DNA of 64,000 bases, taken from contig JAPPFJ010000019.1 of assembly GCA_028877215.1 (NCBI GenBank), positions 1-64,000 of the forward strand, given 5' to 3'. The first letter of the stretch is position 1. Every line of letters starts with the position of its first letter. This stretch comes from Gemmatimonadota bacterium (GTDB lineage: Bacteria > Latescibacterota > UBA2968 > GCA-2709665). Shown piece by piece: positions 1 through 9,960 of the stretch. The translations under genes were made by a program, and so were the position numbers. Below the pieces are notes generated by a model. It did no database searches, had not been told where the DNA came from, and worked only from the letters and a program-made list of their open reading frames with translations.

Positions 1-66
1 CCAGCCGGGCGACTCGGCGTCCGAATTTCGGCAATCTATTTCCGGGACAGAACACTTGCCATTGTG

Positions 67-184
67 GCCGACGACAAGGCGCGCGACTGAGTCCCATCCT
101 GCGATTCGGCGAGGGTGCGCAACGCCGTATTTCGGTCACAAGGGCCGGCCGCAGCCCGGATGGGCTTTTTCAACGGGCAGCTAT
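67..184. repeat. Dispersed 118-bp intergenic repeat, copy 1
   Basis: This stretch aligns without gaps to 18309-18426; most bases agree by eye. Both copies lie just upstream of a plus-strand gene. Near the right end is a short hairpin, GCCC-GGAT-GGGC, followed by TTTTT (154-170), which resembles a small intrinsic terminator. The open frame that continues upstream of the spoT start runs through this repeat, so that part is not treated as coding. It is probably a genome-wide dispersed element or REP-like sequence, but only two copies are visible here. Confidence 0.7.
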
Positions 185-217
185 AGACGGTCCAGGAACG
201 TGGGCCGATCAAATCCG

Positions 218-2434
218 ATGGAGGTCTCCGTGGCGCTGCTGACGGCTGGAACCAGATCCCTCCCTGCCATCGAATCCATTATCGAAACTGAGTCGGATTT
301 TCCCGATCTTCAGAACCTGCTCCGGTCTGCGTTCGACATCCGTCCGAATCAGAATCTGCGCCTCATTGCCAAAGCCTACCACTTTGCCGAACTGGCCCAT
401 CGCGACCAGCAGCGCAAATCCGGTGATCCCGCCATTTCCCACGCCGTGGCCGTTTGTCGCATCCTGATCGACCTCGGCCTCGACTCCGCCACCATCGCCG
501 CCGGCCTGCTGCACGACGTCGTCGACGAGACCAGCGTTCCGCTCTCTCAGATCGAGTCCCATTTCGGACGTGAAGTTGCCGGCCTCGTGGACGGCGTCTC
601 CCGAATTCGGGATTTTTCCTTTCAGAGTCCCGAGTCCGAACAGGCCGAGAATTTCCGCAAGATGTTGCTCTCGATGGCCCGCGACATCCGTGTGGTTCTC
701 GTCAAACTGGCGGACCGCCTCCACAACATGCGCACCCTGAAATTCATGCGGCCCGCAAGCCAGGAGCGCATGGTTGACGAGAGTCGCGATATCTACGCGC
801 CCCTTGCTCACCGCCTCGGCATGTCCCGAATCCGTGCGGAGCTTGAAGACCTCAGCCTCAAGTGGCTGGAACCGAAAGCCTACCGGTATATCCAGGAAAA
901 GATCAACCTGACGCGAGAAGAGCGGGAGGCCTGCATCGAAGCCGTCCGGAAACCGCTTGTCGAGGCGCTCGACAAAGCCGGGATCCAGGCCGAAATGACG
1001 GGCCGTTCGAAGAATTTCAGCAGCATTTACAAGAAGATGAACGTGCGTAGTAAGACGTTCAACGAAATCTACGACCTGCTTGCGCTTCGTATTCTGGTTG
1101 AAACCGTACCGGAATGCTACAACGTCCTGGGCCTCGTCCATACCATGTATCCGCCGGTCATCGCCCGCTTCAAAGACTTCATCGCCACGCCCAAGAGCAA
1201 CATGTACCAGTCGCTTCACACCACGATCGTCGGCCCGAACTGTATGATGCTGGAGGTGCAGATCCGCACGCGGGAAATGCATCAGACCGCAGAGGTTGGC
1301 ATCGCGGCCCATTGGCTTTACAAGGAAGGCAAGCGCGGCCCGTCGGAAATGGACCGGCATATGGCCTGGTTGCGCAGCCTTCTGGAGTGGCAGCGTGAGA
1401 CCAGCGATCCACGGGAGTTCATAGATGACCTGAAGGTGGATCTCTTCCCGAACGAGATCTTCGTCTTCACCCCCAAGGGCGATCTCATCCAGCTTCCGGA
1501 AGGCGCTACCCCTCTGGACTTTGCATTTGCGGTACACACCGACGTCGGCCTGCGATGTACCGGCAGCCGCGTGGACGACCAGATGGTCCCCCTGTCAACG
1601 CCGCTGGAAACGGGCAGCACCGTCGAGGTGATGACGTCACCACACCAGCGACCCAACCGTGACTGGCTCGATTTTGTCAAAAGTGCGAAAGCCCGCAGCC
1701 GCATCAAGCGCTGGTTACGCGAGGAAGCGTATTCTCAAAGCGTCCGGCTTGGCCAGGACATCCTGGACCGCGAGCTCAAACGACGACGTAAACGAACCGC
1801 CGAGGACAAACTCGAGTCGGCAGCTGCACACTTCAACCTCCGGGACATTGAACATCTGTACGCCAGCCTGGGCAACGGGACCGTTTCACTCGAACGGGTG
1901 GTTCACCAGATCTTTCCCGCGGCCCGCCCGGCCCCGAAACGGCAGCGTCCGGAACCCAGGAAGAGGGACCGGAAGAACCCGATCGTCATTCACAGTCTGA
2001 ATCACCTGATGATCCAGTTCGCCCGCTGCTGTCAGCCCATATATGGCGACGTTGTTCTCGGCGTCATTACCCGCGGCAAGGGCATCTCCGTTCACCGGAG
2101 GGACTGTCACAACATCGCAAATCTTCCTGAGGGCCGCGTACGCCTGATTGACGTCGACTGGAATTCAGAAGAAGAGACGACATTCACGGTGCAGATTCGC
2201 GTCAATGGCGTCGACCGCCCCAACTTCCTGCGCGACATCAGCGAGGCCATTTCCGGGCTTGGCGTGCCTGTGATCGACGGCAGGCTGAACACTGACGGCG
2301 GCCACGTCGGTAACAGGTTCACCGTCGAGGTCAGAAACGTCGCACAGCTCCGGGACCTCCGGAAAAAAATCCTTTCCGTGCCGGGCGTCTCATCCGTCCG
2401 GCGCATAAACGGGACTTCTGACGACGTCCTGTAA
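218..2434 (+). CDS. spoT: Bifunctional (p)ppGpp synthetase/hydrolase (RelA/SpoT family)
   Basis: This protein makes and degrades (p)ppGpp, the stringent-response alarmone. The 738-aa product has the full long-RSH layout. The N-terminal HD hydrolase domain has H75 and the HD pair at 99-100. The synthetase domain at about 210-400 carries RFKD at 317-320; the RxKD form is the signature of bifunctional Rel/SpoT enzymes rather than synthetase-only RelA. A TGS domain lies at about 435-495 and an ACT domain at the C-terminus. The ATG at 218 is chosen because the open frame upstream lies inside a dispersed intergenic repeat and has no family similarity. No second RSH gene is visible in the window. 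Both catalytic centres look intact. Confidence 0.95.
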   Translation: MEVSVALLTAGTRSLPAIESIIETESDFPDLQNLLRSAFDIRPNQNLRLIAKAYHFAELAHRDQQRKSGDPAISHAVAVCRILIDLGLDSATIAAGLLHDVVDETSVPLSQIESHFGREVAGLVDGVSRIRDFSFQSPESEQAENFRKMLLSMARDIRVVLVKLADRLHNMRTLKFMRPASQERMVDESRDIYAPLAHRLGMSRIRAELEDLSLKWLEPKAYRYIQEKINLTREEREACIEAVRKPLVEALDKAGIQAEMTGRSKNFSSIYKKMNVRSKTFNEIYDLLALRILVETVPECYNVLGLVHTMYPPVIARFKDFIATPKSNMYQSLHTTIVGPNCMMLEVQIRTREMHQTAEVGIAAHWLYKEGKRGPSEMDRHMAWLRSLLEWQRETSDPREFIDDLKVDLFPNEIFVFTPKGDLIQLPEGATPLDFAFAVHTDVGLRCTGSRVDDQMVPLSTPLETGSTVEVMTSPHQRPNRDWLDFVKSAKARSRIKRWLREEAYSQSVRLGQDILDRELKRRRKRTAEDKLESAAAHFNLRDIEHLYASLGNGTVSLERVVHQIFPAARPAPKRQRPEPRKRDRKNPIVIHSLNHLMIQFARCCQPIYGDVVLGVITRGKGISVHRRDCHNIANLPEGRVRLIDVDWNSEEETTFTVQIRVNGVDRPNFLRDISEAISGLGVPVIDGRLNTDGGHVGNRFTVEVRNVAQLRDLRKKILSVPGVSSVRRINGTSDDVL

Positions 2435-2513
2435 GCCCCCGTAAGCGGTTCCGGTTGCCGCGCCCGGCGCAATTCAAGACGTCCACTTATATCGGGATGC
2501 GCGCCGCCGGTTG

Positions 2514-5156
2514 TCAGCCGCTGTTCTTCCTGCCTTCTACGTCTTTCTTCCAACGGTCCAGCGTAACCAGAGCCTCCAGCGGTGTGGTCTTGCCCACGTC
2601 CAGATTGCGCAACTCGGTCAGGACCGGGTCTTCAGGAGGCGCTTCAAACAGGTTCATCTGTCCCGTATAGACGGCAGGCTCACGACTCACCGAGGCCTGC
2701 GTTTTCTTCTCCGACGGGGTCAGGTCGTTTGCTTCCAGTCTGCGCAACACTTCGCGGGCTCTTGCGATCAGGTTGCGCGGCATTCCGGCAAGCCGTGCCA
2801 CCTCGATGCCGTAACTGTGATCGCATCCCCCGGGCACGAGCCGGTGCAGAAACGTCACGTTGTCGCCTTCCTCCCTGACGGCCACGCTGTAATTCTTCAC
2901 CCTCGGAAGCAATTCCTCGAGTTCCGTCAACTCGTGATAGTGCGTGGCGAACAGCGTGCGGGGCTGTATAGACGCTGTATTGTGAAGATATTCCGTCATT
3001 GCCCAGGCAATGCTCAGCCCGTCGAATGTACTGGTGCCGCGGCCGATTTCATCCAGAAGCACCAGGCTTCTGGTGCTTGCGTTGTTCAGGATGTTTGCCG
3101 CTTCGTTCATCTCCACGAGAAACGTGGACTCACCCCTGGCCAGGTTGTCGGACGCCCCCACACGTGTAAAAATCCGGTCCACCACACCGACTCGCGCGGC
3201 TCTCGCCGGAACGAAGCTGCCCAGTTGCGCCAGCAGGACGATCAGGCCGATCTGCCTCAATATCGTGGACTTCCCGGCCATATTCGGACCGGTAATAATA
3301 AGCACCTGTTCGCGTTCACCGTCCACGAAGAAATCGTTGGGCACAAACGTGCCCGCCGGCAACAGCCCTTCAACGACGGGATGACGACCCTCCCGGATAT
3401 CGATTCCCGTCGAATCGTCCACTTCCGGGCGGACGTAGTCGTTGACCGCGGCGACCTCTGCCAGACATGCCAGCACGTCCACCACCGCCACGGAACGCGC
3501 CGTCCGCTGCACGCCGTCCACCCAGGTCTCAACTTCGCCCCTGAGTTGCTGAAACAGCTCTTTCTCGAGTTCCTTCGCCCGTTCGTCGGCGCCAAGGATC
3601 TTTGCTTCCCACTCTTTCAATGCCGGTGTAATGAAGCGCTCCGCGTTCACCAGGGTCTGCTTGCGCAGGTAGTCGTCCGGAGCCTTTTCCATGTTCGCCT
3701 TCGTGATTTCGATATAGTACCCGAACGCCTTGTTGTATCCGACCTTGAGCGACGGAATGCCGGTACGTTCCCTCTCTTTCGCCTGCAATTCAGCCACCCA
3801 GCGGCGTCCTCCTGACGCCGCGTCGCGAAGTTCGTCGAGTTCCGCGTTATGGCCTTCCCGGATGACGCCCCCGTCACTCAACTGGAAGGGTGGCTCATCC
3901 ACAACCGTGCGGCCGATAAGCTCAACCAGTTCATCCAGTTCCGGCAACCCATGACGCCTCGCTTTCACCAGCAGTTCCGCTGCGGCCTCATCCAGCGTGT
4001 CCCGCAGAACGGGTATGGCCTCAAGCGACGTCTTGAGCGCCACGACGTCCCTCGGACTGCAGCGCCCGCAGCAGATGCGAGACATCAACCTCTCGAGGTC
4101 TCCGACATGCTTAAGCGCCGCGCGGACCGACTCACGCCGCACCGGATGCCGCACGAAATCTTCCACGGCATCCTGCCTGGATTCGATCCGCGAAATGTCC
4201 AGCAGCGGTTGGGAAAGCCACGCCCGCAGCGTCCGCGCTCCCATGGCGGTGCTGGTGCGGTCCATCAGGGACAGCAGCGTACCTTCCCGCCGGCCTTCCT
4301 GTATTGACGCGACCAGTTCCAGATTCCGCTGGGTTACCAGGTCGAGGCCCATGCACCCGCTTTCGGTCTCACGTGACAGACGCGTGATGTGCGAGACCGC
4401 GCCCTTCTGGTTCTGCTTCAGATAGGCCAGCACCGCACCGGCCGCACTGACGCCCAACGTCAGCAGGTCGCATCCGAAGCCCTTTAGCGAATTGACCTGG
4501 AAGTGTTCCAGCAGCAGGTCGTGCGCATATGCAAATCCGAATTGCCAGTCGTCCGCGCGAACGAGGAGCGTGCCCGGCATTCGTCGCGCCATCTCATCCT
4601 CGTTGGCTTCAACCCAGGATTCGGGTGCGAGCACTTCGGCAGGGCCGATTCGCTCCAGCACTTCCCACAGATCGTCCGCATCCCGTTCCAGGGTGCGAAA
4701 ATCACCGGTGGACAGATCCGTAACCGCAGCGCCCAGCCGGTTGGACTCCACCCAGAGACCCAGCAGATAGTTGTTCCGGTTCTGATCGAGAAGGTTATCC
4801 GAGAGCGCCGTACCTGGAGACACTACCTGGACGACCTCGCGGCGCACAACCGCCTTGCCTTTCTGTGGCGCCTCCATCTGTTCGCAGATGGCGACCTTGC
4901 GACCGGCCTTGATCAACCTCGCAAGATAGGTATCGAGTGCGTGATGAGGCACGCCGGCCATCGGCACGCTCTCGCCTCCCCTGCCGTTGTTACGGGACGT
5001 CAATGCCAGACCGAGAAGGCCGGAGACCTCTTTGGCGTCGTCGTAGAACGTCTCGTAAAAGTCGCCCATTCTGAAGAGCAGTACGGCGTCCTTGTGTTCG
5101 TCCTTGAAACGCAGGTACTGTTCCATTGCGGGCGTAACGTCTCTTGGCCGTGCCAT
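2514..5156 (-). CDS. mutS: DNA mismatch repair protein MutS
   Basis: MutS recognises mismatches and starts methyl-independent or MutL-dependent repair. The 880-aa length is usual for MutS1. The N-terminus has the mismatch-binding motif with the Phe-x-Glu type residues (GDFYETF). The C-terminal ATPase has Walker A (GPNMAGKST), Walker B with DEIGRGTST and the FATHYHEL switch region. The ATG at 5156 is preferred. A TTG at 5180 would extend the protein by 8 residues and overlap the upstream gene, whose stop lies at 5167-5169. The gene is read after the TPR-SPOR gene with about 10 bp between them, so the two are probably cotranscribed. MutL is not in the window. Confidence 0.96.
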   Translation of the reverse strand: MARPRDVTPAMEQYLRFKDEHKDAVLLFRMGDFYETFYDDAKEVSGLLGLALTSRNNGRGGESVPMAGVPHHALDTYLARLIKAGRKVAICEQMEAPQKGKAVVRREVVQVVSPGTALSDNLLDQNRNNYLLGLWVESNRLGAAVTDLSTGDFRTLERDADDLWEVLERIGPAEVLAPESWVEANEDEMARRMPGTLLVRADDWQFGFAYAHDLLLEHFQVNSLKGFGCDLLTLGVSAAGAVLAYLKQNQKGAVSHITRLSRETESGCMGLDLVTQRNLELVASIQEGRREGTLLSLMDRTSTAMGARTLRAWLSQPLLDISRIESRQDAVEDFVRHPVRRESVRAALKHVGDLERLMSRICCGRCSPRDVVALKTSLEAIPVLRDTLDEAAAELLVKARRHGLPELDELVELIGRTVVDEPPFQLSDGGVIREGHNAELDELRDAASGGRRWVAELQAKERERTGIPSLKVGYNKAFGYYIEITKANMEKAPDDYLRKQTLVNAERFITPALKEWEAKILGADERAKELEKELFQQLRGEVETWVDGVQRTARSVAVVDVLACLAEVAAVNDYVRPEVDDSTGIDIREGRHPVVEGLLPAGTFVPNDFFVDGEREQVLIITGPNMAGKSTILRQIGLIVLLAQLGSFVPARAARVGVVDRIFTRVGASDNLARGESTFLVEMNEAANILNNASTRSLVLLDEIGRGTSTFDGLSIAWAMTEYLHNTASIQPRTLFATHYHELTELEELLPRVKNYSVAVREEGDNVTFLHRLVPGGCDHSYGIEVARLAGMPRNLIARAREVLRRLEANDLTPSEKKTQASVSREPAVYTGQMNLFEAPPEDPVLTELRNLDVGKTTPLEALVTLDRWKKDVEGRKNSG

Positions 5157-5166
5157 CTGACGATCC

Positions 5167-6045
5167 CTAATCTCTTTCAACGACTACACAATGCGCCACC
5201 CCGGCCTCCTTCTCCACGCGGGGCTTCTGCGCTTCGGCGGCAGACCGGTCCGGAAACGGCCCGACCAGCAGGACCCGAAAGCCGGTAACCTTCGCCGCCT
5301 CGTCAACTACAGGAAATCCGGCCCGGACCAACCGGCCGGACGCGCGCCGAAGGCTATCCCCGGATCCGAAAACACCCACGCGCACCCAGACCCTGCCTGC
5401 CGAATCCCGACCTTTCAGAAGTTCCCTGAGTACGGCCAGCCTTGCCGCGACGGCCGGCGGGGGGCTGTCTGCGACCAGGGCATCGGCTTCGCGCTTCGCT
5501 TCTCTGGTTCGCCTGGCAAGCACGAGTGCCTCTATCCGCCCGAGGCGGGCGTGAGGCGCGATTCCTGCATGGGGGGAGGCATCGATTATGGACTGAAAGA
5601 CGGAGAGCGCGGAGTCCGGCCGCTGGGTCGAAATGTAGACACACCCCAGCCGGTACCTCGTCAGGGGCACCAGGGGACTGCTGCCGTATTCGTCCAGCAA
5701 CCGCTTGTAACGGTTCGCCGCACGATAATATCGCCCGGAGGGCCCGGCATAGTCCGCTTCCGCCAGTTCAAACTGCGCGTCGTCCGCGAGTTCGTGTCGC
5801 GGGTGGGACTTCAGAAGGCGCCTGAAATAACCCCGTGATTTCGCACCCTCCGGGGTCAGACGCCCCAGATAGTACAATGCCACCGGGTTTTCGGGCTCGG
5901 CATTCAACACACGAGTGAAAGCGACTTTCGCCCGGTCGAACCGCCCGTCTCGGAACAACGCGACCGGATCCACGGTATCGGAATGCAGGGGAATCGCCGG
6001 CAATGCCAGAAAGATGAAGAAACTGATGCGCCTATGGGTGTACAT
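5167..6045 (-). CDS. Exported TPR protein with C-terminal SPOR domain
   Basis: The 292-aa product begins with a short basic segment and a hydrophobic stretch (FFIFLALPAIP) typical of a signal peptide. TPR-like helical repeats fill about residues 25-190. The last 75 residues match the SPOR pattern: a VWVRVGVF strand, then GFPVVDE, then FRVLLVGPFPDRSAA. SPOR domains bind denuded peptidoglycan at division sites or enriched glycan strands, so a role in envelope assembly or division is likely. Translation could start further upstream at 6135, but the start at 6045 places the signal peptide at the N-terminus. The gene sits directly upstream of mutS on the same strand. Confidence 0.75.
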   Translation of the reverse strand: MYTHRRISFFIFLALPAIPLHSDTVDPVALFRDGRFDRAKVAFTRVLNAEPENPVALYYLGRLTPEGAKSRGYFRRLLKSHPRHELADDAQFELAEADYAGPSGRYYRAANRYKRLLDEYGSSPLVPLTRYRLGCVYISTQRPDSALSVFQSIIDASPHAGIAPHARLGRIEALVLARRTREAKREADALVADSPPPAVAARLAVLRELLKGRDSAGRVWVRVGVFGSGDSLRRASGRLVRAGFPVVDEAAKVTGFRVLLVGPFPDRSAAEAQKPRVEKEAGVAHCVVVERD

Positions 6046-6292
6046 ATGGATGCGATGCGAACGCCGGTACCCGGCAACGGCCTGGATGGGATGCGCGACG
6101 GGCGTTGAAACGTCGCCGGCCGAAGTTGAGACCACGACGAGCCTTCTGACGCGGATCCATCTTTCACCCGCCCGGGGGCGGGACGGGCAGGGTGGCCCGC
6201 TGCCGGCGTCACGCGGTCAGGTATGAACGAATATACTCAGAGAACCGGAATCGGACCAGGCACAACGGCGATGGCGGCAGGTCCGCCCGCGA

Positions 6293-7615
6293 TCAGGGCA
6301 GTGCCGGACATTCCGCCCGCTCGCCGATGACCCGATTGCGTTGTACGTCAGTGAGACGCACAGGGGCGATGGCGTTCTTCGCGCTTTCGGGCCCCGGGGC
6401 ATACACGCGGATGTAATTGTCGGTAACGCCCTGCAGGTATCCCGTTTCAGGCTCGCGTCTGTCTTCGAAGAGTACGTTCATGGTCCGACCCCTGAAACGG
6501 CGGTTGAATGCTTCTGTCTTCCGCTCGGCCAGACGCCTGAGCAGCGCGCCTCGTCTCTTCTTGACGGCCGCATCCACCTCCGAACCCATCTTCGCCGCGG
6601 ACGTGCCGGCGCGCGGCGAATAGGGAAACACGTGCAGAAATGCCAGAGGACCTCTGTCAATCAGATCGTAGGTATTGGCAAATGCCTCTTCGGTCTCACC
6701 TGGAAATCCCACCATCACATCCGCGCCCAGGCCGATTTCGGGCACCCTTTCCGCCAGCGTCTCGATCAGTGAGAGATAACGCGCACGCGTATACGGCCTG
6801 CGCATTGATCTCAGAATCCCATCGTCGCCGCTCTGAAGCGGAATATGCAGGTGCCTGCAGAACCGGGACGAGGACGAGAAGAAGTCGACCATTGCATCGC
6901 TGATGTAAGACGCTTCGATGGAACTCACCCGAAACCGCTGCAGCCCCTCGATCCGCTCGATGGCCTCGAACAGATCAAGCAGTCCGGTTCCATCCAGATC
7001 CGCACCGTAGTCTCCAATATGCACGCCTGCGAGGACGACCTCCTGATATCCGGCGTCAACCAGCCTCCGCACCTGGTCGAGACAGCTCTGCAGGCCGCGG
7101 CTCCGGCTGCGACCCCTCGCAAAAGGTATAATGCAGAATGAACAGAACTCGTTGCATCCCTCCTGGATCTTCACGAACGCCCGCGCCCTTCCGCCGAAAT
7201 TGAAGATATCCATGTCCTGAAATTCAGCGGTTCGACGCCGGGTCACGTAGCTTCGTCCGATGGAACAGGTATCGTTGATCAGATCGAGCAGTTGGGTCTT
7301 CTCAGCCGTGCCGACAACGAGATCGACCTCGGGCATCTCGATCAGCATATCGGGATCGGTTTGCGCGTAACAGCCCATGGCCACAACCGTGCCTTCCGGC
7401 GATATCCGATGCGCCCGGCGCAACATCTGCCGGGATTGCGCGGCGCCCTGTCCCGTCACCGTACATGTATTAACGACCGTAACATCCGCCGGACTTCCGA
7501 ACACGACCTCCCGGTACCCCTCGTGTCTGAATTGCTCACGGTACCATTCGGTATCGTAGGTATTCAACTTGCAGCCGAGCGTATAAAACGACACGGTTTT
7601 ATCGTTTCCGTTCAT
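6293..7615 (-). CDS. mtaB: tRNA (t6A37) methylthiotransferase MtaB
   Basis: This radical-SAM enzyme converts t6A37 to ms2t6A37 in ANN-decoding tRNAs. The 440-aa product has the N-terminal UPF0004 domain with the three cluster-binding cysteines C15, C51 and C82. The radical-SAM cysteines C154, C158 and C161 follow in EGCNEFCSFC. A TRAM-like segment ends the protein. The N-terminal sequence YTLGCKLNTYDTE fits the MtaB branch better than MiaB or RimO. The start at 7615 is taken because an upstream in-frame ATG at 7633 adds only six residues and has no better ribosome site. It is transcribed in the same direction as rpsA, but a strong hairpin separates the two. Confidence 0.92.
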   Translation of the reverse strand: MNGNDKTVSFYTLGCKLNTYDTEWYREQFRHEGYREVVFGSPADVTVVNTCTVTGQGAAQSRQMLRRAHRISPEGTVVAMGCYAQTDPDMLIEMPEVDLVVGTAEKTQLLDLINDTCSIGRSYVTRRRTAEFQDMDIFNFGGRARAFVKIQEGCNEFCSFCIIPFARGRSRSRGLQSCLDQVRRLVDAGYQEVVLAGVHIGDYGADLDGTGLLDLFEAIERIEGLQRFRVSSIEASYISDAMVDFFSSSSRFCRHLHIPLQSGDDGILRSMRRPYTRARYLSLIETLAERVPEIGLGADVMVGFPGETEEAFANTYDLIDRGPLAFLHVFPYSPRAGTSAAKMGSEVDAAVKKRRGALLRRLAERKTEAFNRRFRGRTMNVLFEDRREPETGYLQGVTDNYIRVYAPGPESAKNAIAPVRLTDVQRNRVIGERAECPALP

Positions 7616-7648
7616 CCGTAGGCTTTCTGGCATGCGCTGCGGGTGCCG

Positions 7649-7768
7649 CTTGCGTTGTTTACGCTGCCTGTGCTGAGCTTGCCTGCATTGAGCTCGGTCC
7701 CTGAGCCGTTGTCCTGAGCCTGCCGAAGGGTTGTCGAAGGGTGTCGAAACGTCGAAGCAAGCTTGTCA
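7649..7768. repeat. Intergenic modular repeat region, copy 1
   Basis: The segment is built of short repeated modules such as CCTGAGCC, TGTCGAAGG and GTCGAAGCAAGCTTGTC. A shorter related version lies at 17819-17866, sharing GCTTGCG, GTGCTGAGC and the GTCGAAGCA-GCTTGTC module. Modules of this kind are known as dispersed intergenic repeats in several bacterial groups. No gene is supported inside it. Confidence 0.55.
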
Positions 7769-7788
7769 GATTTCCGAAGTCCACAGAG

Positions 7789-7835
7789 TCGAAACAACAA
7801 AGAGTTGAGGACAACTCCTCAACTCTTTGTTTCGA
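7789..7835 (-). terminator. Strong hairpin downstream of rpsA, probable intrinsic terminator
   Basis: A perfect 16-bp inverted repeat (left arm AACAAAGAGTTGAGGA) with a 4-nt loop sits 23 bp past the rpsA stop. An outer TCGAAAC pairing extends the stem with a 3-nt bulge. Read on the minus strand the stem ends in TTTGTTGTTTCG, which is moderately U-rich. It would end the ribosomal protein S1 transcript before mtaB. Confidence 0.65.
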
Positions 7836-7857
7836 GCGAACCCGCTGTCCACAGTTC

Positions 7858-9855
7858 CTACGCTTCCGGTTTCGACGCGGCTTCCGTCTCGTCCTCAGTA
7901 CCCGATGTCTCCGCGGCGGACGGAGCGTCATCGTCCGTAACGTCACCGTTCGACCCGGTTTCCGCCGCTTCGGCTGGCGCTTCGGCGCTGCCTTCGGGTT
8001 GTGCAACCGGCTTCACGTCACCCGTCGATTCGGCATCATCCGCTTCGGACGTTGATTCGGCGCCGGCCCGGGAATCCGAATCGGAATCCGCATCCCCGGC
8101 GGTCGCTTCGGGCTCGGCCGCGTCACCCACCACCTCGCCGACCGTTATCGGCTTCGGCTTGTGGCTTTCGATATAGGCGTCGATTTCTGCCTGTTCGGCG
8201 TCTCGAAGATATTCCTTCACGCTCAACACGATTTTACGCTGCTCTTCGTCGAACTCGACGACCTTGAGGGGCAACTCGTCCTGTTCCGAGAAATGGGTCT
8301 GGGGAGTTTGCAGATCCGACAGTCCCAGCTGCGAAACCGGAATGAAACCCTCGACGTCGCCTGTCAGGTCAACCACGACCCCGCGCTCAAGCAGGCGGGA
8401 AATTCTCCCCTCCGTCGTCTTGCCCACCGCGTACTGGACGGCAAGTTCAGACCAGGGGTTTTCTATGGTCTGCTTGTGCCCCAGGGAGATGCGGCGACGT
8501 TTTTTGTCTATATTGAGTACAACCACGTCGACCTGCTCACCCTTTTTGACGACGTCGCTGGGATGGCGCACCCGCCGTGTCCAGGACATATCTGAAATAT
8601 GGACGAGGCCATCGATTCCCTCTTCGATTTCCACGAACGCACCGAAATTGACCAGGTTGCGCACCAGGCCAGTAAGGCGCGTTCCCACGGGATATTTTTC
8701 GTCCAGCGAAAGCCATGGGTCGTCGGTCGTCTGTTTCATGCCAAGCGAAATCTTCTGACCCTCTTTGTCTACGTTCAGAATGACAACCTTCAACTGGTCG
8801 CCAATTGAGACAAGCTTGGACGGATGGCGGATATGCTGCGTCCAGGACATCTCGGAAATGTGGACGAGGCCCTCCACCCCCTGTTCCAATTCCACGAATG
8901 CTCCGTAGTCCGTGATGCTGACCACTTTGCCGTCCACGCGGTCCCCGACGGGATACTTCTCTTCTATATTCTCCCAGGGATGAGGCGTTAGCTGTTTCAT
9001 TCCCAGAGAGATCCGCTCGCGCTCTTCGTCGTAGTTGAGTACCTTGACCTGGACATCGTCGCCAATGGACAACACCTCGGACGGATGTCCGATCCGGCCC
9101 CAGGAAATATCTGTAATGTGCAACAGACCGTCCAGACCGCCCAGGTCGATAAAGGCACCAAAATCCGTGATATTCTTTACTGCGCCTTCGCGGACCTGAC
9201 CGACTTCCAGTGTCTGAAGAATCTGCTTGCGCAAACGCTCCCGCTCGGCTTCCAGAACGACCCGCCTGGAAACGACGATATTGCGCCGGTTCTTGTTGAG
9301 TTTGATGATCCGGAAGGGGAAAACCTCGCCGATGAACTGATCGAAATTCTTAACCTGCTTGATATCGATCTGAGACCCGGGGAGGAATGCGTCAACTCCG
9401 AACAGATCCACTACAATACCGCCCTTGATGCGCCGCACCAGCCTGCCCTCGACGATCTGATCGCTGTCGTAGGCGTCCTTTATGCGGTCCCACACCCGCA
9501 TAAAGTCGGCTTTCTGTTTGGACAGCACAATCTGCCCTTCCTGATCTTCCACGTCTTCGAGGTAGACCTCTATTTCCTGTCCTACCTCGACTTCGGACGG
9601 ATCGGCAAACTCTGAAAGTGGTATCGCGCCTTCGGACTTGAACCCGATATCGACCACGACTGTATTCTCCGCGACGGCCAAAACGGTTCCGGCGACGATT
9701 TCACCTTCGGTAATATTGCTCATCGTGTCTTCATACAAACTCATCATCGAGGCGAATTCCTCTTCCGAGTATTCGCGCTCGTCCAAAGCTTCCAGTGCCC
9801 CCGCGCTCGACGGCTGGGAGACGGGCTGGCTCGCTGTGTTGTTTTCTTCCGACAT
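7858..9855 (-). CDS. rpsA: 30S ribosomal protein S1
   Basis: S1 helps mRNAs with structured or weak leaders load on the 30S subunit. The 665-aa product has six S1 motifs at regular spacing; repeats 3 to 5 carry the classic pattern (for example DFGAFIDLGGLDGLLHI). It ends in a long acidic, low-complexity tail rich in Glu, Ala and Asp. The start at 9855 has a near-perfect ribosome site, AAGGAGGT, 8 nt upstream; an upstream in-frame start at 9885 lacks one. It is the last gene of the HNH-scpA-scpB-cmk-plsC-rpsA block, an order resembling cmk/rpsA neighbourhoods in many bacteria. It may also have its own promoter in the 105-bp gap before it. Confidence 0.96.
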   Translation of the reverse strand: MSEENNTASQPVSQPSSAGALEALDEREYSEEEFASMMSLYEDTMSNITEGEIVAGTVLAVAENTVVVDIGFKSEGAIPLSEFADPSEVEVGQEIEVYLEDVEDQEGQIVLSKQKADFMRVWDRIKDAYDSDQIVEGRLVRRIKGGIVVDLFGVDAFLPGSQIDIKQVKNFDQFIGEVFPFRIIKLNKNRRNIVVSRRVVLEAERERLRKQILQTLEVGQVREGAVKNITDFGAFIDLGGLDGLLHITDISWGRIGHPSEVLSIGDDVQVKVLNYDEERERISLGMKQLTPHPWENIEEKYPVGDRVDGKVVSITDYGAFVELEQGVEGLVHISEMSWTQHIRHPSKLVSIGDQLKVVILNVDKEGQKISLGMKQTTDDPWLSLDEKYPVGTRLTGLVRNLVNFGAFVEIEEGIDGLVHISDMSWTRRVRHPSDVVKKGEQVDVVVLNIDKKRRRISLGHKQTIENPWSELAVQYAVGKTTEGRISRLLERGVVVDLTGDVEGFIPVSQLGLSDLQTPQTHFSEQDELPLKVVEFDEEQRKIVLSVKEYLRDAEQAEIDAYIESHKPKPITVGEVVGDAAEPEATAGDADSDSDSRAGAESTSEADDAESTGDVKPVAQPEGSAEAPAEAAETGSNGDVTDDDAPSAAETSGTEDETEAASKPEA

Positions 9856-9918
9856 GAAACTGCGACCTCCTTGGCCGTTCCGCACGAGGCGGTTGCCCCT
9901 GACGCACGGTTCGGCGCA

Positions 9919-9924
9919 AATATA
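9919..9924 (-). promoter_or_regulatory. Possible -10 element before rpsA
   Basis: Read on the minus strand, TATATT lies about 65 bp upstream of the rpsA start. No good -35 hexamer sits at the expected distance, so this is only a weak candidate for a separate rpsA promoter. Confidence 0.25.
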
Positions 9925-9960
9925 CAGGGAAAAGACGGAGACCGGATCTCCGCAGGGAAC

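Noticed and set aside
2511..3815. Plus-strand open frame of 434 codons
   Set aside because: It lies opposite mutS, whose motifs are complete; high GC keeps the other strand open.
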